Made by a program: the position numbers and the translations under genes | The notes under the pieces: model-generated | Seen by the model: only the letters and a program-made list of their open reading frames with translations | What the model was told of the DNA's origin: nothing | Database searches by the model: none | Shown here: positions 35,578 through 44,441 of the stretch, piece by piece | Layout: the number at the start of each line of letters is the position of its first letter | Numbering within the stretch: the stretch's first letter is position 1 | NCBI RefSeq assembly: GCF_002080045.1 | Contig: NZ_MUIN01000015.1 | Coordinates: 280,380 to 344,379 of the forward strand | Source: Pseudomonas sp. Bc-h | Lineage (GTDB): Bacteria > Pseudomonadota > Gammaproteobacteria > Pseudomonadales > Pseudomonadaceae | DNA length: 64,000 bases | Direction: 5' to 3'

Positions 35578-36750
35578 TTGGGCACGACAAGACTGAGCAA
35601 ACTGTTGAATCTGGATGACTTCCAGCGCGCGGCCAAACGGCATTTGCCGCGTCCGATCTACGAGTACATTGCCGGTGCGGTGGAAGACAACCGCTCGCTG
35701 CTGGCCAACACGCAGTCGTTCCAGCGCTATGCGTTCGTGCCACGGGTGCTGCGTAATGTCTCCGGGCGCAGCGGGGCCAGAAGCCTGTTTGGCCACTCCT
35801 ATGCCTGGCCCTTCGGCTTTGCGCCGATGGGCATCAGCGCACTGTCGGCCTACCGTGGCGATATCGTGCTGGCGCAGGCCGCAGGGCAGATGAACCTGCC
35901 GATGATCATGAGCGGCTCTTCGCTGATTCGTCTGGAGGAAGTGGTCAAGGCCAACCCCAACGCCTGGTTTCAGGCCTATCTGCCGGGGGACGAAGCGAAC
36001 ATTCGAGGGTTGATTGCCCGAGTGGTCGCGTCCGGTTTCCAGACGCTGGTGATTACCGTGGACACGCCCGTTGCCGCCAACCGCGAGAACAACGTCCGAG
36101 CAGGTTTTTCAACGCCCTTGCGCCCCAGCCTGCGACTGGCCTGGGACGGCATCACCCATCCGCGCTGGCTGCTCTGGACCTTCCTGCGCACGCTGTACAA
36201 GCACGGCATTCCGCATTTTGAAAACAACTACGCCCATCGCGGCGCGCCGATCATTTCGCCCTCCGTGGAGCGCGATTTCTCGGATCGCGGGCATCTGGAC
36301 TGGTCGCACCTGAGCCTGATCCGCGCGCTGTGGCCGGGTACGCTGGTGGTCAAAGGCATTCTTCACCCCGACGATGCCAGACGCGCCGTGGAGGCTGGCG
36401 CCAACGGGCTGATCGTCTCCAACCACGGCGGTCGGCAACTGGACGGCTCTGTCGCACCGCTGCGCGTCCTGCCCGCGATCATCGCCGCCTGCCCGGACGT
36501 GCCGGTGATGCTCGACGGCGGCATCCGGCGCGGCAGCGATGTGGTGAAAGCACTGGCACTGGGCGCCGCGTTCGTCTTCATCGGCCGCCCCTTCAACTTC
36601 GCCGCCGCCGTGGGTGGCGAAGAAGGCGTGCTCCACGCCGCCAGACTGCTGGCACAGGAAGTGAGCCGGAACATGGGCATGTTGGGGATTTGCAGCCTGG
36701 ATGAGCTGGACCGGAGTGTGTTGATGGGGGTGGATGAGGCGTTTTCGTAG
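35578..36750 (+). CDS. FMN-dependent alpha-hydroxy-acid oxidase/dehydrogenase
   Basis: 390 residues from TTG 35578, chosen because AAGGAG sits six bases upstream. A TTG at 35545 is the alternative. TIM-barrel family with PIYEYIAGAVEDNRSL, GFAPMGISAL, the FMN-binding Lys in LVVKGI, and the active-site SNHGGRQLDG with its His and Arg, followed by LDGGIRRGSDVVKALALGA. It oxidises a 2-hydroxy acid such as lactate or mandelate to the 2-oxo acid. The substrate is not decided by sequence. Confidence 0.9.
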   Translation: MGTTRLSKLLNLDDFQRAAKRHLPRPIYEYIAGAVEDNRSLLANTQSFQRYAFVPRVLRNVSGRSGARSLFGHSYAWPFGFAPMGISALSAYRGDIVLAQAAGQMNLPMIMSGSSLIRLEEVVKANPNAWFQAYLPGDEANIRGLIARVVASGFQTLVITVDTPVAANRENNVRAGFSTPLRPSLRLAWDGITHPRWLLWTFLRTLYKHGIPHFENNYAHRGAPIISPSVERDFSDRGHLDWSHLSLIRALWPGTLVVKGILHPDDARRAVEAGANGLIVSNHGGRQLDGSVAPLRVLPAIIAACPDVPVMLDGGIRRGSDVVKALALGAAFVFIGRPFNFAAAVGGEEGVLHAARLLAQEVSRNMGMLGICSLDELDRSVLMGVDEAFS

Positions 36751-36872
36751 GGCGTTTTTGCCTGCCACCATTTGAGGTCTCTCCTACAAAAGACCGGGGT
36801 GTCACCTGACTTACCGGTTTCGCTGGCGTTGTTACGTTTCTGACCGATCAATTTTCGGGGCAGGGACGAACA

Positions 36873-37527
36873 ATGAAAAGCGACCAATCAGGTGAGGTAA
36901 GGCCGGCTGTACTCAATTGTGATACCGCTCTGGGGCAGGCGTTGATTGCGATGTTCGTCTCTCTGGAGCGCGAACTGATCGCTGAAAACGCGCTGCCCGG
37001 AGCGCTCAAGGTCATCGTCTTTGGGGGGGGGGGGCGCGGTTCATCTCTACACCAGTCATCGGGTGTCGATGGACATTGATGCCGAGTTCTTTTCGGTGGA
37101 TCTGCCGTCAACCATCAACCTGCGTGCGATGTTGATGGTAGCGCCGCAGAAGAAATTCATCGATGCGTCAAGAGGCCGTCTTATTGAATTGTCTTTTGAC
37201 TTGAAGTTCTCCACAGGCCTGGGACCGTTGCATGAAGATTATTTGGATAGAGGGATACCTCTAGAAGGGTTCAGCCCTGGCTCGCCGCTTCAGCTCCTGA
37301 TTGCAGCGCCTGTTGATCTCGCTATTTCCAAGCTCGGACGGGCGAGCGATCAAGACATCGGCGATATATTTGCGCTGCTGCGTAGCGGCTTCATCCTTGC
37401 TTCGGAATTCGAACGCTTGGCTCTACAGGCCATAGATTGTTATGTTGGCAATCACGAGCCACCCACATCGATTCTGAGAAATATCCTGCAGGACTACCTG
37501 GAGATCAGTGATGGTGAACCAAGCTGA
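36873..37527 (+). pseudogene. Nucleotidyltransferase-like gene, frame-disrupted at a G12 tract
   Basis: The first 49 codons (from ATG 36873) end in VIVF, then a run of 12 G at 37023-37034 shifts the frame. The following frame (to 37527) reads GGGGAVHLYTSHRVSMDIDAEFF and continues 160 residues to the end. Joined, these give a nucleotidyltransferase-type GG/GS motif followed by a DxD pair (DIDAE). The rest, with SPLQLLIAAPVDLAISKLGRASDQDIGDI, resembles DUF6036-type nucleotidyltransferases. Eight or eleven G would restore the frame. The gene is either phase-variable, a true frameshift, or a sequencing error. It overlaps the next gene by 17 bases. Confidence 0.7.
37023..37034 (+). repeat. Homopolymer tract of 12 G
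   Basis: Twelve consecutive G bases at the glycine-rich motif of a nucleotidyltransferase-like gene. Loss of one base (11 G) or four (8 G) restores the reading frame. This is the only such long mononucleotide run I noticed inside a coding region in the window. Confidence 0.95.
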
Positions 37528-37978
37528 CGGTCATGTTCTTTCCGAAACATTGAACAGATTGGGGCAAATGCCGCTCAATCAGGCCGACAATGACTTACTG
37601 GTGAGCCTCGCCCATGAAGTGTGGTACGAGCATTCGAGCGTCGAGTCCGAGCTTTGTCATTACCTTGCAAGCGGCCCTGGAGAGGTTGAGGCGAGAAGAG
37701 TGGGTTACTTGCTGGAAAAGCTGACTCGTTTTGTTTGTCTCCCTGATGATCGAGCCGTTGAAACGTTACATGCAGTGAGCTTGCTGGCGCAGCGCTTTCC
37801 CCGTCAGCATGAACTGGAGGCCCCTGCTGGCACGCGGCTGCGTGAGCTTCGCGATGAGCTTGCAGTGTCTTGGGGGCTGACTGAAGGGCTTGGTTTGAAA
37901 GTACAAACCCTATTGCCCTACCAGACTCGGCATTACGCGGCGTCCCGGAACAATGGATTCAAACAGGACGCGCCTTAA
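37511..37978 (+). CDS. Partner protein of the nucleotidyltransferase-like gene, unknown
   Basis: 155 residues from ATG 37511 (GTG one codon earlier is the alternative), overlapping the previous gene by 17 bases, so translation is coupled. It is a soluble, helical protein rich in Leu, Glu and Arg, with no motif I recognise. A two-gene module with a nucleotidyltransferase resembles toxin-antitoxin or abortive-infection cassettes, but that is inference from arrangement only. GC is lower than in flanking genes. Confidence 0.65.
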   Translation: MVNQADGHVLSETLNRLGQMPLNQADNDLLVSLAHEVWYEHSSVESELCHYLASGPGEVEARRVGYLLEKLTRFVCLPDDRAVETLHAVSLLAQRFPRQHELEAPAGTRLRELRDELAVSWGLTEGLGLKVQTLLPYQTRHYAASRNNGFKQDAP

Positions 37979-38106
37979 CGCCTGGCCCGCAATTGGCTTT
38001 GCGCCTCTACCCCAGTGCTTGTAACCCCAACCTTTGTTAAATTCCCTCCCGGCGCCGCGTGCTTCTTCGCGGCGCCAGACCCCAAGCGCTGAATCCGGAA
38101 CCCTTC

Positions 38107-39159
38107 ATGCCGAAAAAACCAGGCAGGTCTGCCGAGCACGTGTCGTCGTCCGTGCCAAAAAAGGCCTCCAGCCTTACGCTGATCGATGTCGCCAAAGTGG
38201 CGGGTGTGTCGCCCATGACGGTGTCCCGGGCCTTGCATCGTCCGGATCTGGTCAGCGAGGACACGCGGGAGAAGGTGCGGGAGGCGGTGCGCAAGACCGG
38301 TTACGTACCGAACATGCTGGCGGGCGGGCTGGCAAGCAACAAGAGCCGGCTGGTGGCGATCTTCTTGCCGACCATCGCCAACTCGATCTTTGCCGACACG
38401 GTTCAGGCGTTGATGGACCGGCTGACTCAGGCCGGCTATCAGACGCTGCTGGGCTTGACCGGTTATGACGCCGAGCAGGAAGAAAAGCTGCTGGAAGCGG
38501 TGCTCGGTCGGCGCCCTGACGGCATCGTGCTGACCGGTACGCTGCACACCGAGTCCAGCCGGGTGCGTCTGGCCCAGGCTGGCATTCCGGTGGTCGAGGC
38601 GTGGGACTTGAGCGAGGACCCGATCGACATGCTGGTCGGTTTCTCCCACGAAAAAGTCGGCGAAGAAACCGCGCGGCATCTGCTGCAAAAGGGTTACAAA
38701 CGCTTCTCAGTGGTGACCATCGGCGACCCTCGCGGCTTGCGACGTTGCAACAGCCTGATTGCCGAATTGAAGAAGCACGGCATCGACGACGTTCCCATGG
38801 AATTGCTCCCACCCCCCGCAACGCTGCAGGTCGGGCGGGAAGGGCTGGCCGGTTTGCTGGATCGTGGCGTCGCCACTGATGTGGTGGTGTGCAGTTCGGA
38901 CACCGTTGCCCAAGGCGTTCTGGCAGAGGCTGCGAGTCGCGGCTTGCGCGTGCCGCAAGACCTGGCGGTGATGGGCTTCGGCGATCTGAGCAGTGCCGCG
39001 CACGTCTATCCGGCGTTGTCGACGGTGCGCGTGGATGGTAATCGTATTGGCCTGCAAGTCGCTCAGGCCTTGCTCGACCGCTTTCAGGAACACAGCTCAA
39101 GCGCCACGCCGATAAGGGTCGATACCGGCTTCACGCTCATTGACCGCGCCAGCACCTGA
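38107..39159 (+). CDS. LacI-family transcriptional repressor
   Basis: 350 residues from ATG 38107. The frame opens earlier at 38059 but without a better start. HTH and hinge: LIDVAKVAGVSPMTVSRAL with a KTGYVPNMLAGGLASN hinge-helix region, then a periplasmic-binding-protein-like ligand domain. It resembles gluconate-type GntR repressors. It is the likely controller of the downstream galactarate genes through two TGATTGCGCAATCA palindromes. Confidence 0.93.
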   Translation: MPKKPGRSAEHVSSSVPKKASSLTLIDVAKVAGVSPMTVSRALHRPDLVSEDTREKVREAVRKTGYVPNMLAGGLASNKSRLVAIFLPTIANSIFADTVQALMDRLTQAGYQTLLGLTGYDAEQEEKLLEAVLGRRPDGIVLTGTLHTESSRVRLAQAGIPVVEAWDLSEDPIDMLVGFSHEKVGEETARHLLQKGYKRFSVVTIGDPRGLRRCNSLIAELKKHGIDDVPMELLPPPATLQVGREGLAGLLDRGVATDVVVCSSDTVAQGVLAEAASRGLRVPQDLAVMGFGDLSSAAHVYPALSTVRVDGNRIGLQVAQALLDRFQEHSSSATPIRVDTGFTLIDRAST

Positions 39160-39204
39160 TCGCTGCTATCCCCTGAAATTTCAGATTGTCCGACAGGCGT
39201 TGTA

Positions 39205-39232
39205 TTGAATGATTGCGCAATCAGTGTAATAT
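39205..39232 (+). promoter_or_regulatory. Predicted sigma70 promoter of the galactarate operon
   Basis: TTGAAT at 39205-39210 and TAATAT at 39227-39232, spacer 16 bases, about 105 bases before the gene start. The spacer contains the first LacI-type operator. Confidence 0.65.
39210..39223. promoter_or_regulatory. LacI-type operator 1 (TGATTGCGCAATCA)
   Basis: A perfect 14-bp palindrome with the central CG favoured by LacI-family repressors. It sits in the promoter spacer. Confidence 0.75.
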
Positions 39233-39286
39233 CCGGGTCATGGTGATTGTCTTTCCGAAGCCGATCACCTTTTTTACCGGTTCGTA

Positions 39287-39300
39287 TGATTGCGCAATCA
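39287..39300. promoter_or_regulatory. LacI-type operator 2 (TGATTGCGCAATCA)
   Basis: An identical palindrome 77 bases downstream of operator 1, 37 bases before the dehydratase start. The separation is about seven helical turns, compatible with looping. Confidence 0.75.
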
Positions 39301-39337
39301 TCAATTAAAACATCAGCGGATTCAGGGGCGCTAACCC

Positions 39338-40498
39338 ATGCTCGAACAACAACAAAACAGCACGTCTTCCGATAATGACCAGATCGCCTGGGTGAAGGTG
39401 TCTTCGGTTTTTCTGCCGCTGGCCAACCCGATCAGCGACGCCAAGGTGCTGACCGGACGGCAGAAACCGATGACCGAAATCGCGATTCTGGTGGCCGAGA
39501 TCGAAACCCGGGATGGCCATCGCGGCATGGGGTTCAGCTACTCGAAACGCGCGGGCGGCCCCGGCCAGTTCGCCCATGCCAAGGAGATCGCTCCAGCGCT
39601 GATCGGCGAGAACCCCAGTGACATCGCCAAGCTGTGGACCAAGCTGTGCTGGGCCGGTGCTTCGGTCGGACGTAGCGGCTTGTCAACCCAGGCCATCGGT
39701 GCCTTCGACGTGGCGTTGTGGGACCTCAAGGCCAAGCGCGCCAATCTGTCGCTGGCCCGATTGCTCGGCGCCCATCGGGATTCGGTTCGCTGTTACAACA
39801 CCTCCGGCGGATTCCTGCACACGCCGCTGGAGCAACTGATGCACAACACCGACATGTCCCGGGAGAAGGGCATCGGCGGCATCAAACTCAAGGTCGGTCA
39901 GCCCGATTGCGCCATCGACCTGCATCGCGTGGCGACGGTGCGCAAGCATTTGGGCGATGACTTCCCCTTGATGGTCGACGCCAACCAGCAATGGGACCGG
40001 CCGACCGCGCAGCGCATGTGCCGTCGTTTCGAAGAATTCAACCTGATCTGGATCGAAGAACCGCTGGATTGCTACGACGCCGAAGGCCATGCGGCATTGG
40101 CTCACCAGTTCGACACGCCGATTGCCACGGGCGAGATGCTCACCAGCGTTGCCGAGCATGCCGAGTTCATCAAGCTGCGTGGCGCTGATTTCCTGATGCC
40201 CGACGCGCCACGGGTCGGCGGCATCACGCCGTATCTGAAGGTCGCGGCGATGGCCGAGCAGGCGGGGATGATGCTGGCGCCGCACTTCGCCATGGAACTG
40301 CATGTGCATCTGGCTGCGGCTTATCCGACTGAGCCGTGGGTCGAGCATTTCGAGTGGATGGAACCGCTGTTCAACGAGCGTCTGGAAACCCGCAATGGCC
40401 GCATGCTGGTGCCAACCCGCCCTGGGTTGGGCCTGTCGCTGAGTGAGCAGGTCAAGGCCTGGACCGCGCAGGTCGCAGAGGTCGGTTCCCGACCCTGA
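39338..40498 (+). CDS. L-talarate/galactarate dehydratase (enolase superfamily)
   Basis: 386 residues. Catalytic residues are present at the positions expected from Salmonella TalrD/GalrD: the general base in KLKVG (Lys183/Lys185), His316 in PHFAME, and metal ligands in MVDAN (Asp214), EEPLD and GEMLTS. The offset between Lys185 and His316 (131) matches the known Lys197/His328 pair. The N-terminal region SVFLPLANPISDAKVLTGRQKP matches that family closely. Galactarate is dehydrated to 5-keto-4-deoxy-glucarate. Next is a sugar-acid MFS transporter. Confidence 0.92.
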   Translation: MLEQQQNSTSSDNDQIAWVKVSSVFLPLANPISDAKVLTGRQKPMTEIAILVAEIETRDGHRGMGFSYSKRAGGPGQFAHAKEIAPALIGENPSDIAKLWTKLCWAGASVGRSGLSTQAIGAFDVALWDLKAKRANLSLARLLGAHRDSVRCYNTSGGFLHTPLEQLMHNTDMSREKGIGGIKLKVGQPDCAIDLHRVATVRKHLGDDFPLMVDANQQWDRPTAQRMCRRFEEFNLIWIEEPLDCYDAEGHAALAHQFDTPIATGEMLTSVAEHAEFIKLRGADFLMPDAPRVGGITPYLKVAAMAEQAGMMLAPHFAMELHVHLAAAYPTEPWVEHFEWMEPLFNERLETRNGRMLVPTRPGLGLSLSEQVKAWTAQVAEVGSRP

Positions 40499-40595
40499 TT
40501 CGCCGCCGCAACGACATCGTCTGTACATGACCGGGAGCGCCTCCTGCGAGGTGCTCTTGCTGGCCGATCTATAAAAACAAAATGAGGGCTTTCAT

Positions 40596-41951
40596 GTGGA
40601 ACACTCCAACGCCGCAAGCGCAGCCGCCCCGGCTGTCGCCACCGCCGTACGCAGCAAGGTGCGTTATTCGATTCTGGCGATGCTGTTCATCGTCACCGCC
40701 ATCAACGTTGGCGACCGCGCGACGCTCTCCATCACCGGCTCCGCACTGACCGAAGTGCTGGGCATCAACTCGGTGACCCTGGGCTACATGTTCTCCGCTT
40801 TCGCCTGGGCCTACGTGCTCGGGCAGTTGCCGGGCGGCTGGTTGCTGGACAAGTTCGGCTCGGTCAAGGTTTACGGCCTGTCGCTGTTCCTGTGGTCCAC
40901 CATCACTGTAGCGCAGGGCATGATCGGCTTCTTTTCGGTGCCGGTCGCCATCGCAACGCTGTTCGTGCTGCGCTTCCTGCTGGGGCTGATCGAAGCGCCG
41001 GTGTACCCCGCCAATAGCCGCATCGTCGCGGCGTGGTTCCCGTTGCAGGAACGCGGGCTGGCGACGGTGATCTTCAATTCCTCGATGTACATGTCGGTCG
41101 TGCTGCTGGCGCCCGCGATGGGGTTCATTGCCCACCGCTATGGTTGGGAGCACGTGTACTGGTTCATGGGCGGGCTGGGGATCGTGGTCAGTCTGATCTG
41201 GTTCAAGCTGGTCAAGCCGCCGACCGAACACCCGATGGTCAACAGCGCCGAGCTTGCGTACCTGCGTGACGGCGGCGCTCAGGTCGACATGGACAAACCC
41301 AAGGCCAAGGGTGCATTCGTGCCGCGTTTCTCGGACCTGAAAGTGCTGCTGAAAAGCCCGATGATGTGGTCGATCTATCTGGGTAAATACTGCGATACCT
41401 CGCTGCAGTATTTCTTTCTGACCTGGTTCCCGGTTTATCTGGTCAAGGGTCGCGGGCTGAACATCATGGAAGCCGGCGCGATTGCTGCGATCCCTGGGAT
41501 CTGCGGTTTGCTCGGCGCATTGTGCGGCGGTGCGGTGTGCGATTACCTGATTCGCAAGGGCTTTTCGCTGTCGGTGGCGCGCAAGATTCCATTGGTGTGC
41601 GGCATGACCATGGGCGCTACGCTGGTGTTCTGCAACTTCACCGAGTCGATGTGGGTGGTGACGATTCTCATGTCGCTGGCGATCTTCGGCAAGGGTGTGG
41701 TGGCGGTGGACTGGACCCTGGTGTCCGACACATCGCCAAAGCAAATCACCGGCATGGCAGGTGGTCTGTTCAACATGTTCGGTAACCTGTCCGGCATCTT
41801 CACGCCGATAGTCATCGGCTACATCGTGCAGTCCACCGGTTCGTTCTCGGGGGCGATGTATGTGGTCGCGGCGCATGCATTGGTGGGTGCGCTGGCGTTC
41901 TTGAGCATGGGCCGGCTGCGGCGGTTGGAGTTACAGCGGGCGACCGTTTAA
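40596..41951 (+). CDS. MFS transporter, glucarate/galactarate permease type
   Basis: 451 residues from GTG 40596, twelve predicted membrane helices. It has INVGDRATLSITG near helix 1, a GWLLDKFG loop, and FLLGLIEAPVYPANSRIVAAW, typical of the ACS subfamily that imports glucarate, galactarate and related acids. It follows the galactarate dehydratase by 97 bases and shares its operators, so it presumably imports that substrate. Confidence 0.9.
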   Translation: MEHSNAASAAAPAVATAVRSKVRYSILAMLFIVTAINVGDRATLSITGSALTEVLGINSVTLGYMFSAFAWAYVLGQLPGGWLLDKFGSVKVYGLSLFLWSTITVAQGMIGFFSVPVAIATLFVLRFLLGLIEAPVYPANSRIVAAWFPLQERGLATVIFNSSMYMSVVLLAPAMGFIAHRYGWEHVYWFMGGLGIVVSLIWFKLVKPPTEHPMVNSAELAYLRDGGAQVDMDKPKAKGAFVPRFSDLKVLLKSPMMWSIYLGKYCDTSLQYFFLTWFPVYLVKGRGLNIMEAGAIAAIPGICGLLGALCGGAVCDYLIRKGFSLSVARKIPLVCGMTMGATLVFCNFTESMWVVTILMSLAIFGKGVVAVDWTLVSDTSPKQITGMAGGLFNMFGNLSGIFTPIVIGYIVQSTGSFSGAMYVVAAHALVGALAFLSMGRLRRLELQRATV

Positions 41952-41985
41952 CGGAACAGAGTGCCCGGTATATCGCGATCCATCC

Positions 41986-42050
41986 GCAGCAGTCCGGCTT
42001 GCCGGCGGTGGCGATTACGAGGGCGCCACCGCCGGCAAGCCTTGCTGCTA
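41986..42050. repeat. REP-like palindrome, copy C
   Basis: CCGGCTTGCCGGCGGTGGCG and its near-perfect inverse CGCCACCGCCGGCAAGCC, 10 bases apart, in a convergent intergenic gap. It may also act as a bidirectional terminator or stabiliser. Confidence 0.8.
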
Positions 42051-42063
42051 AGACGACTGGATT

Positions 42064-42765
42064 TCAATCCTGCCCCGGAATGTCCAGCTCCACTTCCATC
42101 CGCTGGCCTTCTTGCAGAATGTGCTGACGCATCAGTTCGCTGGCCCCCGCGCTGTCCTTGTTGCGGATTGCGCGCACCAGCGCTTCGGTCTCTTTGAGCC
42201 TTGCGGCGAGGTGCTCGGGGGTGTTGCGCAGAGTCGGCGCGCATTGTTTCAGGGCCTGGCTGGTCTGCTGCACCATGCTGCTGAAGATCGGGTTCGAGGT
42301 CAGGGCGAACAACTGTTCATGGAAAGCGATGTAAGCGTTGCTGCCCGACTCGCTGTCGTGATCCTCCAGGGCCTCGCGCATGTCCATCAGGGTCAGGCGC
42401 AGTTCGGCGATTTCCTTCTGGCTGATCGATTGCGCGAGCAGGCCGACAATGAACGGCTCCAGGGTATAGCGCAGTTGCATGACGTCGGCGAGGGTGGCAT
42501 TGGCCACGCCAACGGAAGCCACCGATGCGCTGGATGATGCAGACGGTTCGTCCAGCACCACCACGCCTTTGCCCGGCATCGAACGCACCAGCCCCAGTGT
42601 TTCCAGCACGATCACGGCTTCACGCAAGCTGGGACGACTGATGCCCAGTTGCTCGGCGAGTTCGCGCTGGCCTGGCAGCATGTCGCCGGAGCGCCATTGC
42701 CCACGGGCAAGCGCTGCCCGCAGTTTTTCTACCACGGAGTTAACGACGGTCGATGAGCTGATCAT
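42064..42765 (-). CDS. GntR-family (FadR-type) transcriptional regulator
   Basis: 233 residues. N-terminal winged HTH (LRAALARGQWRSGDMLPGQR, then LAEQLGISRPSLREAVIVLE), then an all-helical FCD effector domain. It lies 65 bases downstream of the DctA-like gene on the same strand, so it is probably autoregulated through operators upstream of that gene. Confidence 0.92.
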   Translation of the reverse strand: MISSSTVVNSVVEKLRAALARGQWRSGDMLPGQRELAEQLGISRPSLREAVIVLETLGLVRSMPGKGVVVLDEPSASSSASVASVGVANATLADVMQLRYTLEPFIVGLLAQSISQKEIAELRLTLMDMREALEDHDSESGSNAYIAFHEQLFALTSNPIFSSMVQQTSQALKQCAPTLRNTPEHLAARLKETEALVRAIRNKDSAGASELMRQHILQEGQRMEVELDIPGQD

Positions 42766-42830
42766 CCTGTTTTTCCTGAGTGGTCAATGAAACCGGGGAG
42801 GGCGCCTCGTGAGCGCCCGGGGAGGCGGCT

Positions 42831-44144
42831 TCAGAATTCCTGGTGGTGAACGGGTGTGGCGTTTTTCTTCGCTTGAAAGATAAACCCCTGTTTGCTGGCC
42901 AATACGTTGTTGGCGCGTTTCACGTCGATGTCTCTTTCCCAGCGGGCAATGGCGACAGTGGCGACGCAGTTGCCGATCAGGTTGGTCAGCGCCCGCCCGA
43001 TGCCCATGAACCAGTCCACCGCCAGCACCAATACCAGACCGACCACCGGGATTGCCGGCACCGCGGTCAGGGTTGCGGCGAGGATAACCAGTGCCGACCC
43101 CGGAATGCCATGGGCACCTTTTGAGGTAATCAGAGACACCAGCAGAATGGTCAGCAGATCGGTGAAGGCCAGCGGCGTGCCGGTGGCGTTGGCGATGAAC
43201 ACGATGGCCAGGGTCAGGTAGATCGAAAAGCCGTCGAGGTTGAACGAATAGCCGGTGGGAATCACCAGGCCGACCGTCGAACTGCCGATGCCCATGTGCT
43301 CCAGTTTGCGCATGATCTGCGGCAGTACTGCGTCAGAAGATGCCGTGCCCAAAACGATCAGCAGTTCTTCACGCAGGTACTTCAAAAACGGCAGGATCTT
43401 CAGCCCCGAAGCGCGCATTACGCCGCCCAGAATCAGCAGCACGAAGGCCGAGCAGGTCAGGTAGAACAACGCCACCAGGCTGCCCAGATGCTGCAGCGAC
43501 TGCACCCCGTATTTGCTGGTGGTGAACGCGATGGCGCCGAACACGCCGATGGGCGCCAGGCGCACGATCATGCCCATGATGCGGAAGATCACATGGCTCA
43601 GTTCGTTGATCAGCCGCGAGATGCCGCTGGCCGATTCACCCACCAGATTCAGGGCGCTGCCAAACAGCACGGCGAACAGCAGCACCTGCAAGATGTTGTT
43701 ATCGGCGAACGCGCCGATCACCGAGGTGGGGATCAGATCCATGAGAAAGGTCGACGCGCCGTGAATCTGCTTGGTGCGCTCGGTGAGGTCGCCCATGTCG
43801 GCGACCGAGAGTTGGTCCAGATGGATGTTGGCGCCGTTGCCAAGCCCCGTGCCGTAGGCGACGATCAGGCCGATGACCAGCGCAATGGTGGTCAGGACTT
43901 CGAAATACAGCACGGATTTGAGGCCGATGCGGCCGACTTTTTTCAGGTCGCCAGCGCCGGAAATGCCGCTGACCACCACGCAGAACACAATCACGCCGAT
44001 GAGCATCTTGATCAGCTTGATGAAGCCGTCACCCAGCGGTTTGAGTTGCGAAGAGAATTCGGGAAGGGCCAGGCCGCAGATGATGCCGAGCATCAATCCA
44101 ATGACGACCTGAAGGAATATCGAACGGGAGCACCATTTGAGCAT
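42831..44144 (-). CDS. DctA-like dicarboxylate/cation symporter
   Basis: 437 residues from ATG 44144; upstream frame is longer but has no better start. Eight to ten membrane segments plus family hallmarks: GTASSDAVLPQIMRK and GYSFNLDGFSIYLT, the substrate and sodium-site motifs of the glutamate/C4-dicarboxylate transporter fold. It imports succinate, fumarate or malate, or possibly 2-oxoglutarate from sugar-acid breakdown. Followed by the FadR-type regulator. Confidence 0.92.
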   Translation of the reverse strand: MLKWCSRSIFLQVVIGLMLGIICGLALPEFSSQLKPLGDGFIKLIKMLIGVIVFCVVVSGISGAGDLKKVGRIGLKSVLYFEVLTTIALVIGLIVAYGTGLGNGANIHLDQLSVADMGDLTERTKQIHGASTFLMDLIPTSVIGAFADNNILQVLLFAVLFGSALNLVGESASGISRLINELSHVIFRIMGMIVRLAPIGVFGAIAFTTSKYGVQSLQHLGSLVALFYLTCSAFVLLILGGVMRASGLKILPFLKYLREELLIVLGTASSDAVLPQIMRKLEHMGIGSSTVGLVIPTGYSFNLDGFSIYLTLAIVFIANATGTPLAFTDLLTILLVSLITSKGAHGIPGSALVILAATLTAVPAIPVVGLVLVLAVDWFMGIGRALTNLIGNCVATVAIARWERDIDVKRANNVLASKQGFIFQAKKNATPVHHQEF

Positions 44145-44202
44145 GATGAGGATCTCTAGTCGGTGTCCTGACCCAGACGCGGTGGCCTGATGCCCGGACT
44201 TA

Positions 44203-44230
44203 ATTATTGTGGTCTTACCGGTATGTCCAA
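44203..44230 (-). promoter_or_regulatory. Predicted dctA-gntR promoter with operator in the spacer
   Basis: On the minus strand, TTGGAC (44225-44230) and AATAAT (44203-44208) with a 16-base spacer. The TGGTCTTACCG site (44210-44220) lies in the spacer. Confidence 0.6.
44210..44220. promoter_or_regulatory. GntR-type operator 1 (TGGT-N3-ACCG)
   Basis: TGGTCTTACCG fits the TGGTnnnACCA pattern of FadR/LldR/PdhR-type regulators at all but one base. The likely ligand is the regulator at 42064-42765. Confidence 0.55.
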
Positions 44231-44295
44231 TGCCCATGCAGTTTAGGCCCGAAAAAACACACAGAACAAGAGGGGAGTGAAAGAAAGATCTTACC

Positions 44296-44306
44296 GGTCT
44301 GACCAG
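44296..44306. promoter_or_regulatory. GntR-type operator 2 (CGGT-N3-ACCA)
   Basis: CGGTCTGACCA, the same pattern 86 bases further upstream, about eight helical turns from operator 1. Confidence 0.5.
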
Positions 44307-44354
44307 TGGTCTTTATTGTCGGTAATCGAGATCGGCAGGCCGGGGCTGACCCTT

Positions 44355-44420
44355 GTAGCAGTCCGGCTTGCCGACGGAAGCAATTTCACAGGCGCTCCCG
44401 GCCGCAAGCCGTTCTGCTAG
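44355..44420. repeat. REP-like palindrome, copy D
   Basis: A degenerate copy (GTCCGGCTTGCCGACGG and CCGGCCGCAAGCCG) between the dctA promoter and the AraC gene end. Confidence 0.65.
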
Positions 44421-44441
44421 AGGTGCATTCCGTAGGCGTGC

